Source: an uncultured Clostridia bacterium (GTDB lineage Bacteria > Bacillota > Clostridia > Christensenellales > Aristaeellaceae). Taken from it: a stretch of 11,064 bases of DNA. The stretch lies in NCBI GenBank assembly GCA_934663595.1, contig CAKUKM010000055.1, positions 1 to 11,064 on the forward strand, in the 5' to 3' direction. The translations under genes were made by a program, and so were the position numbers. Shown here one piece after another: positions 1-6,999 of this stretch. Numbering within the stretch: the first letter of the stretch is position 1; each line of letters begins with the position of its first letter. Below the pieces are notes generated by a model. It was not told the origin of the DNA. It made no database searches and worked only from the letters and a program-made list of their open reading frames with translations.

Positions 1-135
1 GTCATGCCGGGCGACAACATCGACATGGAGATCACGCTGATCACCCCCATCGCGTGCGAAGAAGGTCTGCGTTTCGCCATCCGCGAAGGCGGCCGCACGG
101 TAGGCTCCGGCGTTGTCATCAAGATCCTGGGCTAA
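1..135 (+). CDS. tuf: Elongation factor Tu, C-terminal 44 residues (5' truncated by window)
   Basis: The first 44 codons of the window read in frame 1 to a TAA and match the end of EF-Tu domain III. Recognisable segments are MPGDN, ITPIA, the REGGRTVG block and a final KILG-like ending. EF-Tu is the cytosolic GTPase that delivers aminoacyl-tRNA to the ribosomal A site. Domain III contacts tRNA and EF-Ts, and the GGRTVG(S/A)G strand is among its most conserved parts. The GTPase domain lies outside the window, so only the C-terminus can be judged; it is intact and ends at the normal place. A strong terminator follows 15 bases after the stop, so this is the last gene of its transcript, probably the str operon (rpsL-rpsG-fusA-tuf). 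The identity is very secure; whether the genome has a second tuf copy cannot be seen. Confidence 0.97.
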   Translation, partial: VMPGDNIDMEITLITPIACEEGLRFAIREGGRTVGSGVVIKILG

Positions 136-149
136 TTAAACCAAATAAG

Positions 150-185
150 GCTCCGCATCTTTGCGATGCGGAGCTTTTGCTTTTT
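150..185 (+). terminator. Intrinsic terminator of tuf
   Basis: A perfect 10-bp GC-rich stem (GCTCCGCATC at 150-159, GATGCGGAGC at 165-174) closes a 5-base loop. It is followed by TTTT, GC and TTTTT up to 185. It sits 15 bases after the tuf stop codon and is the best rho-independent terminator in the window. Confidence 0.93.
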
Positions 186-193
186 AAGCGGCC

Positions 194-222
194 TTGTGCT
201 TTTTCGAGGGGCGTGTTATAAT
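194..222 (+). promoter_or_regulatory. Sigma-A-type promoter with extended -10, driving the kinase gene
   Basis: A perfect TATAAT at 217-222 is preceded by TGt at 214-216, giving an extended -10. A partial -35 (TTGTGC at 194-199) lies exactly 17 bases upstream. Transcription would start near 229, giving a leader of about 30 bases before the GTG start at 261. It lies directly after the tuf terminator, so it separates the following genes from tuf. No strong promoter is visible between here and 10380, so it may serve the whole block. Confidence 0.8.
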
Positions 223-260
223 AAGCGGGAATATTCATTGCGCATGGGAGGGACGAGCGC

Positions 261-1910
261 GTGTATCTGAAAATCAATGATCTTGAAATTTGCTGCGAAA
301 AGGGCGCGAAATGGGAAAAGCTGCTGCAATATCTGCCGGACGGCGGCGCGGGCGCGCTCGGCGTGAGCGTGCGCGGACGGACGTTTTCGCTGATGGAGCC
401 GGCGGAGGAATACGCGTATGCGCGCGTGCTGACCTATCGCGACGAAGAGGGCCGGCGCATATACGAGCGCTCGCTGCAGCTGTTGTTTTTAACGGCGGTG
501 CGCAGGGTTTATCCGGGCGCGCACGCGCGAATTGAGCATTCGTTCGGGCAGGGACTGTTTATCCGGCTCGAGGGGATGAAGGCGAACGCCGAAAGCGTAA
601 ATCGCATTCTCGCCGAAATGCGCGAGATGGCCGAGGCCAATTTGCCGTATCGGCGGTGCGCGGTTTCCACGGCGGACGCTCGGCGGTATTTCGAGCAGAC
701 GAACCAGCTCGACCGGCTGCGGACGCTGCAATACCGCAAATTTGATTATTTCACGCTGTATGAAATCGACGGGCTGCAGGATTATTTTTACGGCGTAATG
801 GTGCCGTCGGCGGGCTATGTGCGCGTGTTCGACCTGATCGCGTACGACGAAAGCGGCGTGGTTTTGATGATGCCGGACGTAAAGGCGCCGGAAAAGCCCG
901 CGGCATTTCGCGATATGCCGAAGCTCATGCATACTTTCGCCGAATCCGCGCGCTGGCAGGAGATTCTGAATTGCCAGAACGCGGCGGATCTGAACGAAAT
1001 GATCCAGAACCACCGCTTCCGCGAGTTCATTCGCGTAAACGAGGCGCTGCAGGAGCGCCGAATCGAGGAAATCGCCGAAAAGTTCATTCAGAGCGGCGCG
1101 CGCGTAATGCTGATTGCGGGGCCTTCATCATCGGGCAAGACCACATTTGCGCATCGAATGGCGATCGCGCTGCGGGTGCACGGACTGCGGCCGGTGAAGC
1201 TGTCGCTGGACGATTATTATCTGAATCGCGATACGCTGCCGGTGGAGAAGGACGGCTCGGTGGATCTGGAGCGGCTGGAGACGCTGGACGTAGCGCTGCT
1301 GGGCGAGCATTTGCCGAAGCTGCTCGCGGGCGAGGCCGTCGAGATGCCGGAATTTGATTTCGTGACCGGCACGCGCAAGGAGCAGACGCACACGATGCGC
1401 GTCGAGCCCGGCCAGCCGATCATCATCGAGGGCATTCACGGCCTGAACGACGCGCTGACGGCGACGGTCGCGAAGAAGGACAAATTCAAAATCTATATCA
1501 GCGCCCTTACGATGCTGAATCTGGACGACCACAACCGCATTCGCACCACGGACGCGCGGCTGCTGAGGCGCATCGTGCGCGATTATCAGTTCCGCGGCAC
1601 GCTGCCGGAGGAAACGATGGCGCTGTGGGCGTCGGTGCGGCGCGGGGAAGAGAAGTACATCTTCCCGTATCAGGAAAACGCCGACGCGATGTTCAATTCG
1701 TCGCTGGTGTATGAATTGCCGATCATGAAGAAATACGCCTACCCGCTGCTGTGCGCGGTGCAGCCGGAGAGCCCGTATTATACGCTGGCGAATCGGCTGA
1801 TCAAATTTTTGAATTATATCCTGCTGGCGGACGTGGAGGACGAGATCCCGGTGAATTCGATATTGCGCGAGTTCATCGGCGGGTGCTGCTTCTATCGCGA
1901 AAAGGATTGA
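261..1910 (+). CDS. Uridine kinase-family nucleoside kinase with ThrRS-like N-terminal domain
   Basis: A 549-residue protein that probably phosphorylates uridine or cytidine with ATP or GTP in cytosolic pyrimidine salvage. The C-terminal half is a P-loop kinase of the uridine kinase/phosphoribulokinase family. It has a Walker A GPSSSGKT at residues 287-294, SLDDYY at 315-320 (the acidic nucleoside-site motif), EGIHGLND at 390-397 (Walker B region) and an Arg-rich lid near RLLRRIVRD, 433-441. The N-terminal part (about 1-200) resembles the TGS plus second additional domain of threonyl-tRNA synthetase, including an EHSFGQG-type segment. Its role in these kinases is not established. The GTG start is chosen because GGGAGGGA (246-253) lies 7 bases upstream and the N-terminus begins the domain directly. 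At about 550 residues it is much longer than stand-alone Udk (about 210), as usual for this clostridial subfamily. The nucleoside substrate is inferred. Confidence 0.88.
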   Translation: MYLKINDLEICCEKGAKWEKLLQYLPDGGAGALGVSVRGRTFSLMEPAEEYAYARVLTYRDEEGRRIYERSLQLLFLTAVRRVYPGAHARIEHSFGQGLFIRLEGMKANAESVNRILAEMREMAEANLPYRRCAVSTADARRYFEQTNQLDRLRTLQYRKFDYFTLYEIDGLQDYFYGVMVPSAGYVRVFDLIAYDESGVVLMMPDVKAPEKPAAFRDMPKLMHTFAESARWQEILNCQNAADLNEMIQNHRFREFIRVNEALQERRIEEIAEKFIQSGARVMLIAGPSSSGKTTFAHRMAIALRVHGLRPVKLSLDDYYLNRDTLPVEKDGSVDLERLETLDVALLGEHLPKLLAGEAVEMPEFDFVTGTRKEQTHTMRVEPGQPIIIEGIHGLNDALTATVAKKDKFKIYISALTMLNLDDHNRIRTTDARLLRRIVRDYQFRGTLPEETMALWASVRRGEEKYIFPYQENADAMFNSSLVYELPIMKKYAYPLLCAVQPESPYYTLANRLIKFLNYILLADVEDEIPVNSILREFIGGCCFYREKD

Positions 1911-1937
1911 TTTTCAAATCCGGCTGCATAAAGGTTG

Positions 1938-1969
1938 CCTCCGATGGCGAAAATAGGTTCGCAAGGAGG
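1938..1969 (+). promoter_or_regulatory. Hairpin that can occlude the lipoprotein-gene Shine-Dalgarno
   Basis: CCTCC (1938-1942) can pair with GGAGG (1965-1969), the core of the near-perfect SD AAGGAGGT (1963-1970) of the gene starting at 1978. An inner stem GCGAA (1947-1951) / TTCGC (1958-1962) closes a 6-base loop, leaving a small 4x2 internal loop between the two stems. If formed, it would hide the ribosome binding site. The pairing is visible in the sequence; a regulatory role is inference. No convincing promoter is seen in the 67-base gap after the kinase stop. Confidence 0.45.
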
Positions 1970-1977
1970 TTGATCAC

Positions 1978-2472
1978 ATGAAGACTTTGAAAATCGTTCT
2001 TTCCGTAATGATGGCGCTGTGCGTCTGCGCGCTGGTCGCCGGCTGCATGAACAACGATACCGCCAATCCTCAGGCGACGGCGAACGGCAGCTTCGCGCCG
2101 GATACGACCGCGGCGAACACGCAGCCGCCCGTCGCGTTTGACTGGGTGACCGGCTCCGGCACGATCGAGGGCAATGTAAACCGCATTTCCGAGGTTTCGG
2201 ATTGCCGAATCGTGGTCACGGGCACGACCGCGCTGGTGGGCGTGAAGTTCACGAGCGCGTATCAGGGCGACGTCACGGAGCGCATTCGCGAAATGGTCGC
2301 CAGCGAGGTCATGAAGGCGGATCCGTCGATTCAGACGGTGGCGGTGACCTCGGAGAAGGAGGACGTGGACAGGATTTACGAGATCTCCGAAAAGCTCCGC
2401 TCGGGAACGCCCGCGGATTCGCTTGCCGAGGAGATCAATGCGATCGTGCGCAATGCGACGACGCTGAGATAA
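1978..2472 (+). CDS. Sporulation lipoprotein, YhcN/YlaJ-like family
   Basis: A 164-residue lipoprotein, expected to be anchored to the outer face of the cytoplasmic membrane. Residues 1-22 are a signal peptide (KTLK basic start, hydrophobic core, VAGC lipobox) with the acylated Cys at 23. Residues 24-58 are a Ser/Thr/Ala/Asn-rich linker. Residues 60-164 resemble the YhcN/YlaJ spore lipoprotein domain: a CRIVVTG-TALVGVKF beta hairpin (76-91), an amphipathic helix with ERIREMVASEVMKADP, a VAVTSE strand, and a helix ending in a conserved-looking EEINAIVRN tail. Family members in Bacillus are made during sporulation and are found in spores or forespore membranes. Their biochemical role is unclear, though some relatives act in spore cortex or germination. 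The start is firm: AAGGAGGT at 1963-1970, 7 bases from ATG. It lies in the same direction as, and close after, the kinase gene. Family assignment is from pattern recognition, not a profile search. Confidence 0.78.
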   Translation: MKTLKIVLSVMMALCVCALVAGCMNNDTANPQATANGSFAPDTTAANTQPPVAFDWVTGSGTIEGNVNRISEVSDCRIVVTGTTALVGVKFTSAYQGDVTERIREMVASEVMKADPSIQTVAVTSEKEDVDRIYEISEKLRSGTPADSLAEEINAIVRNATTLR

Positions 2473-2482
2473 GATTGTGGGC

Positions 2483-2501
2483 GGGGGAGATTTTCTCCCC
2501 C
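2483..2501 (+). terminator. GC-rich hairpin between lipoprotein gene and dnaE (weak terminator or attenuator)
   Basis: A perfect 8-bp stem GGGGGAGA (2483-2490) / TCTCCCCC (2494-2501) with a TTT loop starts 10 bases after the lipoprotein stop. The downstream run is only TT, then CCC, so it lacks the T-tract of an efficient intrinsic terminator. It could partly terminate the upstream transcript, protect its 3' end, or act in the dnaE leader. Compare the much stronger signal at 150-185. Confidence 0.5.
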
Positions 2502-2515
2502 TTCCCTGAACCGAT

Positions 2516-2523
2516 GGAAAGGA
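2516..2523 (+). promoter_or_regulatory. Ribosome binding site that fixes the dnaE start
   Basis: GGAAAGGA lies 8 bases upstream of ATG 2532. The alternative in-frame ATG at 2514 overlaps this site and is preceded only by pyrimidine-rich hairpin sequence with no SD. Start at 2532 also puts the PHP HLHLH motif at residues 4-8, as in DnaE proteins generally. Confidence 0.7.
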
Positions 2524-2531
2524 TAGAATCG

Positions 2532-5500
2532 ATGTTTGCCCATTTGCACTTACATACGGAATATTCCCTGCTGGACGGCGCGTGCCGGATCAAGCCGCTG
2601 ATGAAGCGGCTGAAGGAGCAGGGCGCGCGTTCGTGCGCGATTACCGACCACGGCGTCATGTACGGGGTGGTCGATTTTTATCGCGAGGCGAAGGCGGCGG
2701 GGATTCATCCGGTGATCGGGTGCGAGGTGTATGTCTGCCCCGATATGGACAACAAGACCGGCGCGGGGCGCGGAAACAGCCATCTGATTCTGTTGTGCGA
2801 GAACCAGACGGGCTACAAAAATCTGTCGAAGCTCGTGAGCGAGGGCTTTTTGCGGGGGTATTACTATCGGCCGCGCGTGGATTACGCGCTGCTGGAGAAA
2901 TACCACGAGGGGCTGATCGCGCTGTCGGCGTGCCTGTCCGGCGATCTGCCGAAGCTGCTTTTAGACGGGCGCGAGGACGAGGCGCGCGCGATGGCGGAGA
3001 AATACGTCTCGATCTTCGGGCGCGACAATTTCTTCATCGAGCTTCAGGACCATGGGCTTGCCGAGCAGAAGCAGGTGCTGCCGCGGCTGGTTCGGCTGGC
3101 GCGGAGCATGAATATCCCGATGGTCGTGACCAACGACTGCCACTATCTCGCGCGCGAGGACGCGGAGGCGCAGGAGGTGCTGATGTGCATTCAGACCGGC
3201 AAAACGCTGTCGGACGAGAACCGAATGCGCATGAGCACCGATCAGCTCTACGTCAAATCCGAGGCGGAAATGCGCGCGGCGTTTCCGAATTTCCCGGATG
3301 CGATCGAGCGCACCGAGGAAATCGCGCAGCGCTGCCATGTGGAATTCGATTTTTCGAAGACGTATTTGCCGGCGTTTCCGCTGCCCGAGGGCGAAACGAA
3401 CGTCGGCTATCTGCGAAAGCTGGTGGGCGACGGCCTGATTCGCCGCTACGGCCCGGGCCGGCAGGACGCGCGCGAGCGCATGGAATACGAGCTGGGCGTG
3501 ATCGAATCGATGGGCTATGTCGATTACTTCCTGATCGTGTGGGATTTCATTCACTATGCCAAGACGCACGGCGTGGGCGTGGGGCCCGGGCGCGGAAGCG
3601 GCGCGGGCTCGATCGTGGCGTATTCTTTGGGGATTACTGAGATTGATCCGCTGAAATACGCGCTGGTGTTCGAGCGATTTTTGAATCCGGAGCGCATTTC
3701 GATGCCGGATATCGATTGCGATTTCGATTACGAGCGCCGCGGCCAGGTGATCGATTACGTGCGCAGCCGCTACGGCGCGGATCGCGTTTCGCAGATCATC
3801 ACCTTCGGCACGATGGCGGCGCGCGCGGCGATCAAGGACGTCGGGCGCGTGCTGGGCATGGGCTATCGCGAGGTCGAGACGATCTCGAAGATGATTCCGT
3901 TTGAATTGAATATCACGATCGATCGCGCGATGGAGGTCAATTCCGAATTGCGCGCGGCGTATGAGAACGACGAGAGCGTCAAAAAGCTGATCGACATGGC
4001 GCGCAAGCTCGAGGGCATGCCGCGCAACGCGTCGACCCACGCCGCGGGCGTGCTGATTACGGCCGAGCCGGTGGTGGAATACTGCCCGCTGCAGACGAAC
4101 GACGACGTAATCACCACGCAGTATCCGATGACGATCGTGGAAGCGCTGGGACTGCTGAAAATGGACTTTCTGGGCCTGCGGACGCTCAACGTAATCATGG
4201 ATACGATCGCGATGGCGCGCGCGGGCGGCGAGACGGTTCCGGATGCAAACGACATTCCGATGGACGATCCGGGCGTGTACAAAATGATCTCGGACGGCGA
4301 TACCGACGGCGTGTTCCAGCTGGAATCGGGCGGCATGACCGGGTTTTTGATGAATATGAAGCCCGGCAATTTCGAGGACGTCGTCGCGGCGATTTCGCTG
4401 TATCGCCCGGGCCCGATGGAATCGATTCCGAAATACATCGCCGGCAAGCAGGACCCGAGCAGAGTGCAGTATTTAACGCCGAAGCTGCAGCCGATTCTGG
4501 ACGTGACCTACGGCTGCATGGTGTATCAGGAGCAGGTCATGCAGATCGTGCGCGATCTGGCGGGCTATTCGATGGGCCGAAGCGACCTGGTGCGCCGCGC
4601 GATGGCGAAGAAAAAGCACGACGTAATGGCCAGGGAGAAGGAAATTTTCATTCACGGCCAGGTCGAGGACGGCAAAGTAATCGTGCCGGGCTGCGTGCGG
4701 AACGGCGTTTCGGCGGACGTCGCCGAGCGGATTTTTGATGAAATGACCGCGTTTGCAAGCTATGCGTTCAACAAATCGCACGCCGCGGCGTATGCGGTGG
4801 TCGCTGTGCAGACGGCGTATCTGAAGCTGCACCACCGGGTGGAATTCATGGCGGCGATGATGAACTCCGTGGTGGGCAACGCGGGCAAGATTGCGTATTA
4901 CATTCAGTATTGCCGCAAAAACGGCATTTCCGTGCTGCCGCCGGACGTGAATCGATCGATGGAGAAATTCTCGGTGGACGCAGGGCCGGACGGCAAAAAG
5001 GGCATTCGCTTCGGCCTTTCGGCGATCAAGAGCCTCGGCGCGGCGCCGGTGGCGGCGCTGGTGGCGGAGCGGAACCAGAACGGCGCGTTTCAGACGCTGT
5101 TTGACATGATCAACCGCATGGCGGGCTCGCTGCTGAACAAGAAGGGCGTGGAAAGCCTGATTTATTCGGGCGCGCTGGATTCGCTGCCCGGAAACCGCCG
5201 GCAGAAGCTGAACGTCTACGAGCGCGCGATGGACGGCGCGTCGAGGCGGACGAAGGACGCGGTTGCGGGCCAGCTTTCGCTGTTTGGATTTACGGAAGAG
5301 ACGCTCGAAGCGCCGGAGATTCCGATGCCGGATTTCCCGGATTTCGACACGATCGACCGGCTGCAGATGGAAAAGGACACGACCGGCGTTTACATCACCG
5401 GCCACCCGCTGGACGCGTATGCGGACGCGCTTTCGGAGCTGGAGGTCAATTCCAAATTCCTGTCCGAGCTTTCGGAGGACGATCCGGAGATGCTGCTGAA

Positions 5501-6029
5501 ATACGACGGGCGGCGCGTCGAAATGGGCGGGCTGATTCATGAAAAGCGCACGAAGGCCACGCGCAGCGGAAGTCTGATGGCATTTGTGCAGCTGGAGGAC
5601 CTGTATGGAATCACCGAGGTGCTGATTTTCCCGAAGGTGTACGAGCGGGTGAGCGCGCTTCTGATTGAGGACAGCGCCGTGCGCATGACCGGGCGATTGT
5701 CCGTGCGCGATGAGGAAAGCCCGAAGCTGCTGCTGGATCAGGTTGCGCCGCTGGGCGAGAAGATCCCGGAGCGGCCGAAAACCGAGGGCAACGCGCCGCG
5801 CAGGGCGAAGCCCTCCGGCGAAAGGAAGCTGTATCTGAAGGTGCCCGCAGCGAAGCGGGACGCGGTTCTGAAGGTGCTGAAGGACACGCCCGGGCGCATT
5901 CCGGTGGTGCTGTATATGATCGAGGAAAAGAAGGCGTATCAGGCGCCGGATGAATATCGGGTGGACGAGGGCTATGATTTCGGCGCGCTGGCGAATCTGA
6001 TTGGTGCGGACGGAATCGTATTGAAATAG
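2532..6029 (+). CDS. dnaE: DNA polymerase III subunit alpha
   Basis: A 1165-residue C-family replicative DNA polymerase, close to the usual 1150-1180. Domain order: PHP domain (about 1-270) with H6, H8, D15, H40, E65, H84, C134, D202 and H204; palm/thumb/fingers with GPGRGSGAGS at 351-360 and the catalytic PDIDCDF at 392-398; the third catalytic Asp in KMDFLG (D545). Helix-hairpin-helix segments follow, then QLSLF at 914-918, which fits the beta-clamp-binding consensus, an OB fold (about 990-1070) and a short C-terminal tail. There is no 3'-5' exonuclease insertion, so this is DnaE rather than PolC. Bacillota usually also carry PolC, with DnaE extending primers or sharing strand synthesis; whether that holds here cannot be seen. 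The open frame continues upstream to 2202, but that stretch overlaps the lipoprotein gene and is not coding. Its stop codon overlaps the SD of the next gene. Confidence 0.97.
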   Translation: MFAHLHLHTEYSLLDGACRIKPLMKRLKEQGARSCAITDHGVMYGVVDFYREAKAAGIHPVIGCEVYVCPDMDNKTGAGRGNSHLILLCENQTGYKNLSKLVSEGFLRGYYYRPRVDYALLEKYHEGLIALSACLSGDLPKLLLDGREDEARAMAEKYVSIFGRDNFFIELQDHGLAEQKQVLPRLVRLARSMNIPMVVTNDCHYLAREDAEAQEVLMCIQTGKTLSDENRMRMSTDQLYVKSEAEMRAAFPNFPDAIERTEEIAQRCHVEFDFSKTYLPAFPLPEGETNVGYLRKLVGDGLIRRYGPGRQDARERMEYELGVIESMGYVDYFLIVWDFIHYAKTHGVGVGPGRGSGAGSIVAYSLGITEIDPLKYALVFERFLNPERISMPDIDCDFDYERRGQVIDYVRSRYGADRVSQIITFGTMAARAAIKDVGRVLGMGYREVETISKMIPFELNITIDRAMEVNSELRAAYENDESVKKLIDMARKLEGMPRNASTHAAGVLITAEPVVEYCPLQTNDDVITTQYPMTIVEALGLLKMDFLGLRTLNVIMDTIAMARAGGETVPDANDIPMDDPGVYKMISDGDTDGVFQLESGGMTGFLMNMKPGNFEDVVAAISLYRPGPMESIPKYIAGKQDPSRVQYLTPKLQPILDVTYGCMVYQEQVMQIVRDLAGYSMGRSDLVRRAMAKKKHDVMAREKEIFIHGQVEDGKVIVPGCVRNGVSADVAERIFDEMTAFASYAFNKSHAAAYAVVAVQTAYLKLHHRVEFMAAMMNSVVGNAGKIAYYIQYCRKNGISVLPPDVNRSMEKFSVDAGPDGKKGIRFGLSAIKSLGAAPVAALVAERNQNGAFQTLFDMINRMAGSLLNKKGVESLIYSGALDSLPGNRRQKLNVYERAMDGASRRTKDAVAGQLSLFGFTEETLEAPEIPMPDFPDFDTIDRLQMEKDTTGVYITGHPLDAYADALSELEVNSKFLSELSEDDPEMLLKYDGRRVEMGGLIHEKRTKATRSGSLMAFVQLEDLYGITEVLIFPKVYERVSALLIEDSAVRMTGRLSVRDEESPKLLLDQVAPLGEKIPERPKTEGNAPRRAKPSGERKLYLKVPAAKRDAVLKVLKDTPGRIPVVLYMIEEKKAYQAPDEYRVDEGYDFGALANLIGADGIVLK

Positions 6030-6033
6030 GAGG
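6028..6033 (+). promoter_or_regulatory. Shine-Dalgarno overlapping the dnaE stop codon
   Basis: AGGAGG shares its first two bases with the dnaE TAG (6027-6029). ATG 6043 is 9 bases downstream and ATG 6037 only 3, so 6043 is the preferred start of the glycosyltransferase. Ribosomes finishing dnaE would be placed on this site, which predicts translational coupling. Confidence 0.75.
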
Positions 6034-6042
6034 CGAATGCGC

Positions 6043-6999
6043 ATGAAGGCACCGGTACTGTATATTGTAATTCCCTGCTACAACGAAGAGGAGGCGCTGC
6101 CGATCACGGCGGAAAAGCTGATTGCGCTGACGGACGATATGATCGGGCGCGATCTGATCGACGCAAACAGCCGCATTACGCTCGTGGACGACGGCAGCCG
6201 CGATCGGACGTGGCAGGTCATTTCCGATTTGTGCAAACGCGATAAGCGATTCGAGGGCGTCAAGCTTGCGCACAACGCGGGGCACATGAACGCGCTCTGG
6301 GCGGGCATGACGATGGCGGCGAAGAAATGCGATTGCGTGATTACGATCGACGCGGATCTGCAGGACGACATCAACGCCATGTACGGCTTTCTTGAAAAGT
6401 ATTCCGAGGGCGCGGATGTGGTCAGCGGCGTGCGCTCGAGCCGGAAGAAGGACACGTTTTTCAAGCGCGCCACCGCGCAGGGCTTTTACAGGCTGATGAA
6501 CCGCATGGGCGTGGAAATGGTGTACAACCACGCGGACTACCGGCTGCTGTCGCGGCGCGCGCTGGAGGCACTTTTGTCGTTCGGCGAGGTGAATATGTTC
6601 CTGCGCGGCATGGTGCCGATGCTCGGGTTCAATACGGCGATCGTGGAATACGAGCGCGGCGAGCGCGTGGCGGGCGAATCGAAATATCCGCTGAAGAAGA
6701 TGATCGCGTTTGCGATGGAGGGCGTCACGAGTCTGAGCAACAAGCCGATCCGGCTGGTGACGCTCGCGGGCGTGATCTGCGGGCTACTGGGCGTGGTGAT
6801 GGCGATTTACGTGCTGGTTTCGCTGTTCCGCGGCCACAGCGTGGCGGGCTGGGCCTCGATCATGATGAGCATCTGGCTGCTGGGCGGCATGCAGCTGGTG
6901 GCGCTGGGATTGATCGGCGAATACGTGGGCAAAATCTATATGGAAACGAAGCGGCGGCCGAAATTCATTCTGGAGGAGTATATCCATGCGGAGGAATAA
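6043..6999 (+). CDS. Polyprenol-phosphate glycosyltransferase, GT2, GtrB/CsbB/ArnC-like
   Basis: A 318-residue membrane-bound family 2 glycosyltransferase. It is predicted to transfer a sugar from a nucleotide donor to undecaprenyl (polyprenyl) phosphate at the cytoplasmic face. Evidence: the N-terminal strand VIPCYNEE (9-16), LVDDGS at 47-52 for nucleotide binding, the DXD-type DADLQDD at 103-109 for metal, the HADYRLLSR block typical of dolichol-phosphate-mannose-synthase relatives, GESKYPLKK before the membrane, then two transmembrane helices (about 228-252 and 260-281) and a basic RRP-containing tail. Length and topology match GtrB, CsbB and YkcC. In Bacillus subtilis such enzymes work with a GT-C partner to decorate teichoic acids or other envelope polymers, and here two GT-C-like genes follow at once. 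The 3' end overlaps the next gene by 14 bases. The sugar cannot be read from the sequence. Confidence 0.9.
   Translation: MKAPVLYIVIPCYNEEEALPITAEKLIALTDDMIGRDLIDANSRITLVDDGSRDRTWQVISDLCKRDKRFEGVKLAHNAGHMNALWAGMTMAAKKCDCVITIDADLQDDINAMYGFLEKYSEGADVVSGVRSSRKKDTFFKRATAQGFYRLMNRMGVEMVYNHADYRLLSRRALEALLSFGEVNMFLRGMVPMLGFNTAIVEYERGERVAGESKYPLKKMIAFAMEGVTSLSNKPIRLVTLAGVICGLLGVVMAIYVLVSLFRGHSVAGWASIMMSIWLLGGMQLVALGLIGEYVGKIYMETKRRPKFILEEYIHAEE

Noticed and set aside
244..270. ATG 244 mini-frame overlapping the kinase GTG
   Set aside because: Eight codons, no SD and only about 15 bases from the predicted transcript start; chance occurrence is likely.
1907..1932. TTGATT / CATAAA as a promoter for the lipoprotein gene
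   Set aside because: Spacing is only about 14 bases and both hexamers are weak; no sporulation-sigma pattern fits either.
2518..2529. TAGAAT at 2524-2529 as a dnaE promoter -10
   Set aside because: No -35 at the right distance, and transcription would begin at or after the dnaE start codon.
2202..2531. N-terminal extension of dnaE by 110 codons
   Set aside because: It overlaps the lipoprotein gene and the GC hairpin, has low-complexity Gly/Arg content and no SD. The PHP domain begins at 2532.
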